A DNA stretch of 39,182 nucleotides from Welwitschia mirabilis (GCA_051453625.1 JBOZIK010000001.1:79726592-79765773), one strand, 5' to 3'; positions 11,844 through 23,456 are shown, numbered from the stretch's first letter. Numbers and translations: made by a program. The notes: generated from the sequence alone by a model not told the origin.

Positions 11844-12541
11844 AGGCTATAAGAAGTTTGAAAATTATTGTTACCAAGATAAGTGCTTTGAATTTTGATT
11901 TAAGTATTTGTTTATGATAGCATTGTATTTTTACTGTAGATATCATAGTTTTTCTTTATGCTTTTTTTTTGCATTTTTTATTTTTAATCTACATTTTTTA
12001 AACCTATCATCTTGTCAGTCGTCCTAATGACATAGGTAGATGATGGTCTAGGGTTATGTTTTTCTAGTTATTTTTTTTCATAGGTTTTATTTTCCATTTT
12101 TTACCATGTAACAAGTCAATATCATCTACTTTGTTGTTCAAATGGTACAAGAAAATAACTGACATGCATTTCTATTCTAATTTTGAGTGAGTCTATTTTT
12201 TTAGTTTCTTTGTTTTTGTTTTTGTATTTTTATATTATCTGGAATATCATTCGGACAATGACCAAGATGACAAATAGGTAAACATTTTATTAACTATGCA
12301 GGGACATGATAAAATCTGGTGAAAAGATAAAATATTTAACAGAACAAATCATAATTAGAAAAATATTATAAAAGGCTTACTCGATGAATATTAAATACAG
12401 GTATGCATACCCTAGATATGTAATTTTTAATATTTAAAGAAATTTCTTTCTATTTTTATGATTTTTAAAACAAATCTTTAAAATAATAGTAATGAAAATA
12501 ATACCTATTCTTTTTAATAAGCAATGTTACTTAATACAAAC

Positions 12542-14159
12542 ATGATAGAACCCTCTAGTTCAAATGTAAATGTTACTGTAGGAGAGATAATTACTAGAAG
12601 GAGATGTGAAAGATAAAAATCTTATGACTTATCTTCTAATGATAATCTATAACTTAAAACTAAGAATTCTTCTTATTTATCCTTCCCATTTACTACTAAG
12701 AATAATGATAAAAGACCACTATGAGAAATATTGGTTTAAGTAAGAGCTGAAAAAAGAAGGAGAAAACATAGAAATTTTAAGAATAATGGACATTAAATAC
12801 TTAGAGAAATATTTTAAGAATGATTTTGGGGAACTTCAAATGATGTTAAAACTAGGACACCTTCCTCTTTTTAATCCTCATTTTTTTCCCTCCTTCTTTT
12901 CAAACTTCAAATAAAAATAATGATGACAATTTGCAACATTTTAGGATTTCCACCTCATCTAGTAAAAGATCCTATAATCATTTTAGTGAATTCAAACCAT
13001 CTTCATGAGTCATTATGAAGAACAACCATCTTCCATCTATTATAATAAAGAAGAAGATCCATCTACCAAAAGTTACTATGAAGAAATAAATAACTCATTA
13101 ATAAAAATGCATACAAAAATTAAAATTATGTAAGAAAATACCGATAAGAACTTATAAAATTTGATTGGAAAGTTTCAATAAAATTTATTATGAATTAAAC
13201 ACTTTCAGGGTTATTTTATATAACAAACCTATCCTACTACATCCCATTTTGAGAAACATAAGGAGAACTTTAAAATAACAAGTAATAATAATTCTTGCTT
13301 CAACATAGAAAATGAAATTATGGATTAACCTACAACATAAAAGTTATTAGTAGATGGATAACAAAAGAAAAATAATAATGCTTCAACTCCATTATTTGAC
13401 AATAATGATGAAGATGATTATTTATTACATGATAAGCTAGATTATGGCCCCATTCAATTCCTATTAGAAAATAAATATGAAATTAGAAAATAAACATGAA
13501 ATGGAAGAATTAACTGATGAAGAATTTGAAAATTCTTTAAACCATGATAAAAATAATGATCAAATTTTTCCTTCTAATGAATCTAATGAATTAAAAAATA
13601 ATAACATGCAACAAGATGATAAGAATGATGAGGAACACAATGATAATGATTATATTAAAATATCAGATCATATCTCTAGTCTTCACTTACTTTGTAATAA
13701 GGATGAAGAAGTTTAACCTTTAAAAGAACTTGAACATATAAGATTAAAACAAAATTTAAGTAATAACATAAAATTAGTGAAGAATTTACATTATAAGGGG
13801 ATTCATCCACCCCTGTTATTTAGATGATAGTTTGAGACAATAATTACAAACAGTAGCTCAATAACAAAAAATAAGGATTATAGTTTATAATTAATAAGAT
13901 TATTCAACAAAGAAGAAGAAGAAGAGTTAACTCATAAAATATCAAAAAATCTTTTATCACATAATGAAGACATTTAGAACTTTCTTTTCTATGATCTTTC
14001 TAATGATCTTTTTGAGGAATCCACCAACTTAGAAAATAAAAATAATCCTCAATAAAACAATAATGAGTTCAATAAAAAAGAGCAAAATATAGTTAATAAT
14101 ATTAATAAAGACAATGAAGAAAGGAAGATATTATCAAATAACAAAAGAAATAAAGTAAA
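12542..14159 (+). pseudogene. Acidic, Asn-rich low-complexity ORF of element A (relic)
   Basis: An ATG at 12542 opens a Ser-rich start. From about 13020 the sequence encodes a hydrophilic protein rich in Asn, Glu, Asp, Lys and Gln; the longest intact piece is an 80-codon frame at 13477-13716 (acidic, ending in NKDEEV). Stops are mostly TAA where neighbours have CAA, and the frame shifts several times. There is no gag capsid motif and no CCHC zinc knuckle, so I do not call it gag although it holds the gag position after the primer site. Its role is unknown. It may be one ORF together with the next entry. Confidence 0.45.
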
Positions 14160-15470
14160 GAAAGAATTCAACCAAGTAATAATGAAGTCAACAATGAGGA
14201 GGAGAGAAATAAAGATGAACTAATTCAAAATAAAATCAACTTATTGGAGAATAGAATTATACCCTCTAATTAAATAAACCAACTTAAAGATTCTACTCAT
14301 GTTTCTCCATCTCTTTCACTTGCACTTCCATGTAAAACCTCAAATGTCATAACTCCTTCTACTTCTACTTCTACATTATCTTATGATCTCAATAATGATA
14401 ATCTTTCTCTTTCTTTTCCATTTGAACATTTAAATAGTTCTTTAAATCACATTCCTCTCCTTGAATTTAATGAAACACATCACCTTAAGAAGTCTACTCC
14501 AAACATTTCTCAATATTTTTCTTTTAAAAATTCATGTACTACAAAATGTAACATCTTTTTCTCTGTTATAAAGTCAACTTCACCTTGTGCTTTTAATGAT
14601 TACTCTTTTTAAAAACAAAACTTGGAATATCTTAAAACTCTAAATTAGAGTAAACCTTATCTTCTTGATTCAAATCCATGCTTAGAATTAAATGTTAAAT
14701 AGCTTCTTAAGTATGTTAAACCTATCTTAATCACTCACCCTAAAAAGTTTCTTACAAAGCCTTGAATCCCAAATAATACCCTTAATGTCTCTTATATTCA
14801 ATATCAAGCTTTGAAAGAAATATATGTTTTAAATCCCTTATATCATGATTTTGATAAGATATTATTTGTCCATGAGTTATATGAATTTTTTATCTCCTAT
14901 ATTACTACTACATCTTATGGAGACAAAATATTATGTGGTCATGCTAATCAGAAAAAGCCTTATTAAAAGTTCATATATTAAGTTGACTAATATAAATATT
15001 CTTAATTTTACTAGATATTCTAAACATCCCTCAAAATCTTCTTGGATACTTTCTTTGATTACCTCCTTGCATGTATTATATGAAGATATTCATAATTTAC
15101 ATCGTCTTAATAAAGATTATTCTTTAATGAGATTTATCACTTTTTTATCTGTTATTTGAATTTTAAAATTTGTGCTATAAAAGATTTATCATTTTACTCT
15201 CTCTTCCTTTAATTGATTTTACTCAAAAATGGTTGTATACCTTTTATGTTTTATCAATTGGTGAATATTTGATTTAATCCTTATTTTTCTCAAAGAATGC
15301 AATATCCTAAGACCATGGTGTTACCAACAAATATTTCCTTTTCTTTCTTTTCAATAAGAGCATTGAAAAGATTTTAGGATTTGAATAAAACTTATTTTTA
15401 GTTTGCTTTAATGTTTCTTTTTTTTCTATTATATTTTTATAATTTTAAATTTGGTTTTAAGTAATAAATT
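14160..15470 (+). pseudogene. Unrecognised retroelement ORF, copy 1 (element A)
   Basis: A frame running from 14160 with few stops encodes first a polar Ser/Thr/Asn-rich segment, then a compact aromatic-rich domain. Landmarks are SYGDKIL (14913), SWI-SLI-SL (from 15040, in a shifted frame), a KICAIK box and CIPFMFYQ (15234-15257), followed by RMQYP. The same landmarks in the same order occur at 22878-23290. Stops are nearly all Q-to-stop or W-to-stop type. I do not recognise the family: it is not gag, protease, RT, RNase H, an integrase core or a known envelope-like protein. It leads directly into an integrase C-terminal tail. The ATG frame at 14845-15159 is only partly in the right phase. 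Confidence 0.5.
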
Positions 15471-15600
15471 AATCTTAAAATGGTCAGGTCCTTACCTTAT
15501 TGAGAAAGTATGTTCTAATGGCTCTGTTAAGATTTCTGACTTAACCACTAAAGAAATTCAAAGGTTAATGGACAAAGGTTGAAAATATACAAGTAACCTT
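15471..15600 (+). pseudogene. Ty3/gypsy integrase C-terminal tail (element A)
   Basis: From 15478 the frame reads KWSGPYLIEKV, then NGSVKISDLTTKEIQ, the SH3-like C-terminal region of Athila-like integrases (K-W-.GP..V, then G...I, then the NGQRLK box, here disturbed by a small deletion). The zinc-binding and DDE domains are absent upstream; the unrecognised ORF stands there instead. It is homologous to 22394-22520 and 23457-23545. Confidence 0.6.
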
Positions 15601-17300
15601 TTAATATGAACATGATAGAAACACTAGCCTTAGAAGTTTTCCTCAATGAGGAGAGCTTCTTCCCCATCATTATCTTAATTTTCTTATCTTATTCCTTTAG
15701 AGGCCATTATAATAGCACTTGATCATCTTTCAAACATGACTTTTATATGTATCCCCTTAACTAGTCTTTGAATTGGGAATTTTACAGTGGTAATATTGGA
15801 TTCACCTAATCTTAAGATATTCACATGTATATGAACTTTATTTTGAAGGAACATGCTTTATTTTTTGATGTTTTTCTTAATGATGAAAAGGTATTAGATT
15901 ATTTAAGGATTTTTCTTCTATCTTTTATCTTATTACTTCATCTCTGTCTTTTGGAGTATTTGGTTATATGGAATATTTTCATTTGTACAAGGAAAAAAAA
16001 GAAAAGAAGGGAAAAAAAAAAAAGAAAGAAAGAGAGTGAAATAAGACCATAATGTTTTATATGTATGATAACTCAAAAACATGATCACCATGTTTTTCTA
16101 CTATAACTACACCAAGGCAAATTTTTCTGTAAGGGGCCTTTGACAGTGTAATATGGTAGTTATGGGAACTCCACTAGGGGATTACTTAACCATGCTTCAT
16201 GGATCCTTACTTCTCTGACTATGGTTGCACTTTCCTCATCATGGATAGTTAAAATAATAAGTAATAACAATTTTGAGGCTATAGAATCAAGGGTGTTCCT
16301 AATGTCATCAAAGACAGTACTTGTTTCCTAGCCTCTTAGTCTTTTCACATGATCATTTTATTTCTAAGGATTCAAGTGTTTATTTTGAGATTTAACTAGG
16401 TAAGTTTATTTTTGATTAATGCTTTAGTATTATCACTTATTGTTTAAAGCATTTAAGTTTCAGCATCATCATAATCACTGCCTTATCGAATGAAATTTTT
16501 TATACATTAAGTTATACATTTTAAAATCAAGTGATGTTATGATTTTTTCCACTGGAGCATGCTAGGTTAAAAGTTAGGTAGGTAAGCTATATTCTTTATG
16601 TTGCCTTATGTCCATTTTTTTTTGTTTTATTTCATTGTGTAGTTAGTTGTTTCAAAGTCATTTCCATATTTTTTTAACATTTTAGGACCTTAACATTTAA
16701 TGGTTTTCTTACTCACTTTTTAATAAAAAATTAATTTCTTACTTAGATGAGTTTTCGTAACAATTTTATAATGTTTATTTTTAATCTTTTAGAGTTCTAA
16801 ACATTGCTCTTAATCATTTTATAATGGCACATTTATTGGGCATTCATGGATCTGATTAATCCTAATTAGCACATTTTCATTGACCACATTTTCCATGCTT
16901 GTTAGAATATTTCATACATTTCTATTTTTCAAATTTGACATTTCTATGCTTAACATTGCACTTAATTTTGAGAGCTGTCCAAATTTAAAACACCCATCAT
17001 CTGTCTTCTCATTCCTGTCTACTTTCTTTGCTTCATTAGCTAATATGGGAGTTTTTCTCAAGGGAGGGCAAGACTCATTTTCATGCCTCATTTCCATAAT
17101 TTTTTGAGTTATTTTAAAGCTTTCATGAAATATAATTTTTGAAATTTTCACTCTATACACATGATGAGTTACATGTTATTTTGCTATGTGATGTGTTTAA
17201 GATTATTTATGAGCTTGTTTTATAATTTCTAGGTTAATTTTCTTAAAAGATAGTTTTTCTCATAGTTGTAGTTATTCATCTAGTTTTTATCAGTAATTGA
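15601..17300 (+). other. 3' untranslated region of element A
   Basis: No coding signal. It aligns in pieces with the 3' region of B (22520-22698, 23600-24638 and 35178-36584), for example the 'cttgatcat.tttcaaacatgactt' word and a purine-rich tract at 15985-16040 that corresponds to the (GA)n expansion in B. Short ATG frames at 15825-16052 and 16880-17107 are not conserved in the B copy. Confidence 0.55.
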
Positions 17301-17318
17301 TAAAGGCTAAGTGCGGGG
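17301..17318 (+). promoter_or_regulatory. Polypurine tract of element A
   Basis: The words 'aaggctaagtgcgggg' directly precede LTR2. The same 'gataaggctaagt' block precedes LTR3 at 36582-36600. A G-rich purine tract at this place primes plus-strand DNA synthesis in LTR elements, so LTR2 is the 3' LTR of A. Confidence 0.7.
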
Positions 17319-17319
17319 C

Positions 17320-18433
17320 TATGATGCACTACCAAATTATATGTATTTAATGTGGTATTATGAGCTATTTTGTAAGACATTTATACAAGTTCATATGCAA
17401 TTTTAAATATTATGAAGAATTGATAGAAGATCTCAAAAATGTACAAATCTTTACATGATTAGAGGCATTTAAAGCATGTTCTGATACATTATGCCTTAGA
17501 GGAAGATCACCAATAAAAAAGGATAACTTCTATTAAGTTGGAATAAACAAATAAAAGCATCATTCCCTCTGTTATCCTCATGACAAAAAGGATGACAACA
17601 CTATAGATGCCACATTCGATGCTGACATAGACTAGAGCTGATATTGCTAAGTTATCTTTTTTAAAGGGATGTCATCCCCATGGTTATCCCCAAAACATGA
17701 TAGATAACTAATGTAACACTTGATTCATTATCCTCTTGGTCATCCCCATGATAACTAGAATGACACTTATAACTGCCAGCTAATCTTTATCCATTTAATC
17801 CATTTATTTCTTGTAATTGAGCATGTTTTGTAGTTCCTTTTGTGTGTCGATTTTGATTCTTAAATAAGAAACTTCTTTGACTCTCCTTTTCATCTTTATT
17901 TGCATTAGACATTCTCATGATAAAAGATCAAAGTATTCAAGATTCATTTCATGACTTGTAGAAAGATGTCCACCCAATGAAGGGCTATGAATCCTCTAGT
18001 AAGACTTAGCTATTTTCTAACCTAAATGCTGGTTCTATATATAATATAAAAGTATGTTTTAGTTGTGTATTTATTTTTGTTATATTTTCCTTATGGTTTA
18101 TGTTGTTCTTGATCTAGTGATAAATTTCATTAATGATATAGATCTTAAGGGCAGCCTTTATTAAGGCTAAAGAAAGTAGTTTTAGATTTATTTTGAATTT
18201 TATTTAGATTTAGTTGCACTTGTATTATATTGCATTATTATCCCCTACACTGTTCTTAAGTTTTGGTTGTCATATTCTCTAAAAATCAATTCTCATTCTT
18301 CTCTCATAAGTTTTTCTAGATTACGAAATCTAGATCATTTGATTTATATTAGAGTATGTATTTTGTAATTTATATATTTTGATTAATAGGATTTGGAGTA
18401 AGAGATAAAGTTACAAAAATATGCACCATAACA
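17320..18433 (+). repeat. Athila-like LTR2 (3' LTR of element A)
   Basis: It starts with TATGATGC (a few bases of the TGTTGTGATGC terminus are lost) and ends ATATGCACCATAACA at 18433. It shares the 'ccaaattatat', 'ttttgtaagacattta' and 3'-end 'atatgcaccat' blocks with LTR1 and LTR3 but is more diverged in the middle. It has the polypurine tract on its left and no primer site on its right, so no intact 5' end of element B exists here. Confidence 0.65.
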
Positions 18434-19030
18434 ATGATTCACTTCAAGACTTTATAGATAAACTTATAAAATTACAAGAAAGGACAAACTCTATTATTGA
18501 AAAGACAAACATCAACATTGAAAACTTAGTAAATGTCCTTTAATAAACCATGTTGGCAAACTAAAGATTACAAATATCACTAGCAACATAACCTTTATGA
18601 AAACCCAATGAAATGAAAAAACAATTGTAGGGTTATAACATGAAGTGGATATGAAGAAAACCCTCCTTCTTATTAAGTATTAATCTCCTAAAAAAACATT
18701 AGGAATGAGTAGAAAGAAGAGGACATTAGACTACTAAAAAACTACAACTTTCATTTTCTCAATGAAAGTAAAAAAGAAAAATTCTTCATAACAAATAGAA
18801 AAGAAACTAGCTACTCCTTCACATGATAGGCTAAATACTAATTTAAATTTTAATGAACATCTCAGAACCTTAATGTAAAATGTAAGTATAAATTTATCAT
18901 TTTGGAAACACTTTCAAGAAAATCCAAAATAATCTAAGCTATAGAAAGACTTAACAAGAAGAAAAGAAAAATAAATTATTCCTAGAAAAGTCTTTCTAGC
19001 TCAATCTTTACAAACTTAGTGTTATAAAAG
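18434..19030 (+). pseudogene. Late gag region of element B (relic)
   Basis: Just after LTR2 the frame reads SLQDFIDKLIKLQ and then an Asn/Ile-rich helical stretch (EKTNINIENLV). This looks like the coiled-coil segment near the C-terminus of Athila-like gag, where residues such as 'A...LE.Q..Q' precede the protease. No zinc knuckle and no capsid core are present, so at least the first two thirds of gag are missing. Stops and frameshifts are frequent. Confidence 0.45.
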
Positions 19031-19039
19031 TCTCTAAAA

Positions 19040-19560
19040 TTTAAAGATCCAAGGGTGAAAATAATGAGTATTACATTAGAGGTAGATAAAAGAATTAAAA
19101 GAGCTTTAATTAACATTAGAATGAGTGTTAACATCATGCCATTACACATTTATAAAAGACTTTATTTAGAAGGTAGAATAGATCCTACTCAGATTCTCTT
19201 GGAAGTAGCAGACACTTTAGTTAAAAAACCCTTAGGGTCATTAAAGATTTAGTGAAACAAATTGAATAATCATTCTACCTGATAGATGTGGCTATCATAG
19301 AAGTCAACCATAATGTAGGTTGCCCATTACTTCTAGGAAAAGCCTTCTATGCAACTACTTGTATTATTGATACAAGAACTAGGATGATGAAGTGTTATCT
19401 AGGAAATAAAAAATTTTCAATTAGAGTTTTTAATGTAGTTGAGAAAGACTTAGGTGATGAATGGGATGTAAAAAATCACATTAAACTAACATTATTCCTT
19501 TAACACTGTTTCCTTGAAGAAAGATGGCTAATGTTACATGAACCTATGCTTTATGATGAT
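19040..19560 (+). pseudogene. Athila-like aspartic protease relic
   Basis: The retropepsin that cuts the polyprotein is recognisable in two frames: 19055-19252 contains NIRMSVNIMPLHIYKRL, matching the active-site block D.GASV.LMP...Y..L, and 19288-19503 contains CPLLLGKAFYATT, matching the second block ILGRPFLAT. The catalytic Asp is now Asn (codon 19112-19114, GAY to AAC) and the following Gly is Arg, so it is inactive. A stop separates the two frames. The flanking 'LEVADTLVKKPLG' matches the LQLADRS...P.G strand typical of the Athila lineage. Confidence 0.7.
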
Positions 19561-19959
19561 CCACTTGAGATTAAAAACTTGGAAGCTTTTGAATCCAAAA
19601 ATAAAATTGTATATCGAAATGAGGAAGAAAAAGAATCCTTAATCTATAAGTAAGTTCAATTATTAATAAAAAGTAAAATGTCATACTTTGAAGGAGATCA
19701 TCCACTACATGAGTTAGAAACTGAAAATCTCAATTTGAATCTAAATTTGAAAAACATTCCTAGTGGACTGAAGTATATATTTTTTTATAATGATCAAACC
19801 AAACCTCTTGTAATCATTAAAAATCTCTTCCTTGAACAAGAGTCAATCTTAATCTCTCTTTTGACTTTTAAAATTAATTTCTTCTCTTGATCTCATAAAG
19901 ATTTATCTGCTATTCATTCTTCTAGTATTTAGCATAAAATCTATCTTGAGGAAAAACTG

Positions 19960-20930
19960 TAAAGAAGATCAAATCCATTACTAAAACAAGTAGTTAAGGA
20001 TAAAATTATTTAGTTAATAAATGCTATAATCATTTGTGCTATATTAGATAGTGAATATATTTTTTCATTGACTATAGTACTAAATAAGGATGGAAAATGG
20101 AGAGTATGCATAGATTTTAAAAAACTAAATGAAATCACAAAAAAGGATTATTATCCCCTACCCTTTCTTAACTAGATACTTGATAGAATTTAGGGACATT
20201 CGTTTTACTACTTTTTAAATGGATATAGCGGCTATAACCATGTTTACATAGCTAGCAAAGATTAGGCCAAAATAACTTTTACTTCACCTTTTAGGATGTT
20301 TGCTTTTAGATGAATGCCTTTTGAATTATGTAATACTCTAGAACTTTTTAATGTACTATGATGGACATATTTTCAGAAATGTTAAATGACTCAATAGAAA
20401 TCTTTATGGATGGCTTTTTAATCTTTGGAAAAACTTTTGACCAAATCTTAGAAAGATTAGAAAAATTCCTTAATAGATGCACAAAGAGTGGCCTTCATTT
20501 AAGTTGGGAAAAGAACTTATCTTTAGTTGAAAGTGGAATTGTTTTAGGCCATAATATTTTTAGAAAAAGTACTAGGATGGACCCTAAAAAGGTTGATATC
20601 ATGCAAAACCTAACTCCTCCAACCAATGTTAAGCAACTTTGATCTTTCTTTGGATACTATGGTTTTTACCATCACTTCATATAAGATTAGGCTAAAATAT
20701 TTAAACCCATATACTTATTACTTAAAAAAAAAGCTAAATTTGATTGGAATACATATTGCTAACTTTCTTTTAATAAACTCAAACATAAACTATCTTATGC
20801 TTCTATTGTAAGGGGACTTAATTGGAAGAAATATTTTGAGTTAATGTATGATGCTAGTAATTTTGTTTTAGATAGGTACTTAGATAAAAATATAAAAATA
20901 ATTTCAAAGTTATATCTTAGCAGGTAAAAC
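19960..20930 (+). pseudogene. Ty3/gypsy reverse transcriptase relic
   Basis: Landmarks in order: DGKWRVCIDFKKLNEIT (about 20090), YYPLPF, LNGYSGYNHVYIA (about 20215), FTSPFRMFAFR, FMDGFLIFGKTF (20403), a GLHLSWEKN block and VLGHNI, then DPKKVDIMQNLTPPTNVKQL and the FFGYYGFYHHFI thumb block. The first catalytic Asp is Asn (20218-20220), and the .MDD box reads FMDG. Both changes alone would abolish polymerase activity. The 94-codon frame at 20358-20642 is a genuine in-phase piece of this domain. Stops include TAG for Trp/Gln positions. Confidence 0.85.
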
Positions 20931-21243
20931 ATTATCCAAAGCTCAAGCAAATTACTCAACTACTGAGAGAGAAATGTTAGCCATAATATTTTTCCTCAAT
21001 ACTCTTAGACATTATCTTTTAGATTTTCACACAAATGTCTAAATAGATTATGCAGTGATTAAATACCTAATGAATAAGAAAGATTCTAGTACTAGGTTGA
21101 TTAGATGGATCTTCTTAATTCAAGAATTTAATCTCATCATCATAGATAATGTAGGAAAATACAACAATGTAGCAAGTCACTTATCACGCCTTACTTCTTT
21201 TTCTGATGATCTTCCTATTAGTGATTCTTTTTCAAATGAATAA
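20931..21243 (+). pseudogene. Ty3/gypsy RNase H relic
   Basis: After the RT connection (KKAKFDWN..., YDASNFVLD), the frame reads LAGKTLSKAQANYSTTEREM, then LAIIFFLNTLRHYLL, the conserved gypsy RNase H block (S..L..AQ.NY.TTE.E.LA...). The 62-codon frame 21055-21243 continues with IKYLMNKKDSSTRLIRW, then the block GKYNNVASHLSRL, matching ENVVADHLSRL. Order and spacing to the integrase are normal. Confidence 0.85.
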
Positions 21244-21389
21244 TAATTTGCTGTATCTTCTATGCATTTTTATACATGGTATGCAAATATAGTTATCTTA
21301 TTACTTTAAAAACACTACAAAATTGTAGTCAAAATTAAAGAAAATATTTTCTCCATAGGATAGGTAACTATGAGTGGATAACACCCCAT

Positions 21390-22530
21390 CTTTATCATAG
21401 GTGTAAGGATTACACTATGAGGAAATGTATACCAAAATGGAAAAAACTTGATATATTTCATCTTTTTCATTGTGGCATTTATGGTGGATATGTTAGCAAT
21501 CAGAAAATAGCCATGAAAATTCTTCACTCTAGATTCTATTGACCTAGTCTTTTTCAGAATTCTTTTGAGTATGTTAGAAGGTGCAATGCATGTCAACATT
21601 TTACTAGTATTTTATGATCATAAAAAATGCCCCTAAAACCTATTCTTAAGTGTGAATCTTTTGACTATTAGAGAATCCATTTTATAGGCCTAATTAAACC
21701 ACCTTATAAAGACAAAAATTACATTTTAGTGGCTATAGATTAAGTGAATAAATGGGTTGAAGCAGTTTTCACTTTCTTAAATGATGCTCGAACAAATTGT
21801 AACTTTGTTAGAACTTAAATTTTTAAAGTTTTGACTTTTCTCAAATAATTACTAGTAATCGAAAAACTCATTTCATCATCCATATTTTTAGAAAATTTCT
21901 TTTATCTATTGGTATAGAACATTGAGTAGCTTGTGCTTCCCATTCTCAAACCAATGGATAAGCTAAAAATGATAATAGAGAAATGAAAAAAATGCTTGAA
22001 AAACTTGTCTCCACTAATAAGAAATCATGGAATTTTAAACTAAATTATGTTATTTAGGCTTATTATACCACTTGGTATAATTCACTTTGTTTTGCACCTT
22101 ATGAACTTGTATATGGTAAACTTTGTGTTTGACATGTTGATGTTTGTTACAATTCTTATTATTATACATATCAACTTAATATTGTAAATTTAGAAGAGAA
22201 TATTAGAACCTATTTACCTTAAGTAGATCATTTAGATGAAAAATGAACTTGAGCTATTCATCATTAACTTATTCACAAAGCCTAAAGTAAGTTCAAATAT
22301 GATAAAAAGCTGGTCCATAAGAACTTTCAACCTGGTCAACTAGTTTTATTATATAATACTATAGTGTATCTTCTACACAATAATTTAACCTCAAAATGGT
22401 TAGGTTCTTACCTTATTAAGAAAGTACATTCTGATGGCTTTGTTGAGATTTCTACCTAAACCCATAAAGAAATTCAGAAAGTTAATGGACAAAGGTTAAA
22501 AATATATAAGCAACATTCTGATATAAAAAT
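21390..22530 (+). pseudogene. Athila-like integrase relic
   Basis: The integrase that would insert the DNA copy has all three domains. The zinc-binding part (HCGIYGGY then CNACQHF) lies at 21470-21600. The core starts at about 21700 (NYILVAID then NKWVEA). The C-terminal tail KWLGSYLIKKV then VNGQRLKIYK lies at 22394-22505. The first catalytic Asp survives (21738-21740), but the second is Asn (21857-21859, in SNRKTHF) and the Glu is Lys (21965-21967, in the block QTNG*AK). Both are G-to-A changes, so it is inactive. Blocks typical for the family, such as APYELVYGK, remain. Confidence 0.85.
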
Positions 22531-22698
22531 GATAGAAGTACTAGCCTTGAAGGTTTCCATCAATGAGAAGGACTTCTTTCCTATCATTGTCTAAATTTTC
22601 TCTTAGATTTTTCCTTTGGAACATTATGACATCACTTGATCATATTTCAAACATGACTTATGTATTTATTTTTATGACTAATATTTTTCTTGAGCATT
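22531..22698 (+). other. Beginning of the element B 3' UTR, left of a gap
   Basis: It matches A 15610-15790 and also 23600-23752, sharing for example 'aacatgactta' and a final 'gactaatatttttcttgagcatt'-type end. The same segment therefore occurs on both sides of the gap that follows. Confidence 0.6.
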
Positions 22699-22798
22699 NN
22701 NNNNNNNNNNNNNNNNNNNNNNNNNNNNNNNNNNNNNNNNNNNNNNNNNNNNNNNNNNNNNNNNNNNNNNNNNNNNNNNNNNNNNNNNNNNNNNNNNN
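22699..22798. other. Assembly gap of 100 N
   Basis: A round 100-base run of N is usually a placeholder for unknown distance. Sequence homologous to 14880 onward of A resumes to its right although the left flank already reached the A 15790 equivalent. Confidence 0.95.
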
Positions 22799-23456
22799 AT
22801 TCATTACATCATGTGTTTAATAGGAGATTGTGTTTTTGTGAGTTATATAAATTTTTATCTCTTATATTACTTCTAAATCTTATGGAGACAAAATACTATT
22901 TGCTCATGTTAATTGGAAAAGAATTTATTTCTTTAATGAAAATCCATATCTTGATTTAAATAATAGAAATCTTCTTAATCATACCAAATATTCTCAAGAG
23001 CCCTTAAAATATTCTTGGATAGTTTCTTTGATTATTTCTTTGGATGCATTATATAATGATATTCATGATTTAGGTTATTTCAATAAGAGATTATTCTTTA
23101 ATGATATTTATTATTTTCTTATCTCTTATTTAAAATCTAAAATTTGTGCTATCAAGATTTTATCCTTTTATTTCTTTTACCTCTAATTGATTTGACTAAA
23201 AAATGAATGTATACCTTTTATGTTTTATCAATTTATTAAGATTTGATTTAGTTCTTATTTTTATAAGAGAATGCAATATCCTAGGATCATAGCCTTAGGA
23301 ATAAATATTTCTTTCTTCATTGTTTGTAATAAATTATTGAATATATTTTAGGATTTGAATAAAAAAGTATTTTTAAGTTTGGTTTAATATTTTCTTTTGA
23401 TTTTATGATTGATATACTTTTCTCTTTAGTATTTTAATTTTAACAAATAAATCTTT
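22799..23456 (+). pseudogene. Unrecognised retroelement ORF, copy 2 (better preserved)
   Basis: From 22878 a frame stays open for 102 codons to 23183, with no ATG at its start because the 5' part lies in the gap. It reads SYGDKIL, later RIYFFNENPYLDL, then SWIVSLIISLDALY, DIHDLGYFNKR and KICAIK. After a stop it continues with CIPFMFYQ (23208-23231) and RMQYP. The same landmarks lie in A at 14913-15290. The part seen is at least 140 residues, aromatic-rich and not low complexity, and I know no family for it. Its conservation in two copies with mostly synonymous-looking or conservative change suggests it once encoded a protein. Confidence 0.55.

Larger units (their letters stand above)
10580..18433 (+). 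mobile_element. Athila-like Ty3/gypsy element A (non-autonomous, LTR1-internal A-LTR2)
   Basis: The element is bounded by two related LTRs, with a tRNA-Asp-type primer site after LTR1 and a polypurine tract before LTR2. Its internal part has no recognisable gag, protease, RT or integrase core. It carries a low-complexity acidic ORF, an unrecognised ORF and only the C-terminal tail of an integrase, followed by a long 3' UTR. This is the structure of a non-autonomous derivative that would have depended on a relative such as internal B. LTR2 is directly followed by late-gag sequence of B rather than by a primer site, so A probably inserted into, or recombined with, a related element. Confidence 0.7.

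Noticed and set aside
12542-14159. Calling the acidic ORF a gag
   Set aside because: It holds the position of gag but shows neither a capsid-type motif nor a CCHC knuckle.
14845-15159. 104-codon ATG frame as a free-standing gene
   Set aside because: Its first half is out of phase with the conserved reading seen in the B copy; only its second half is in phase after a frameshift. It is part of the unrecognised ORF relic.
16880-17160. Overlapping + and - ATG frames of 75 and 82 codons
   Set aside because: They lie in the 3' UTR of element A and are not conserved in the homologous B region.
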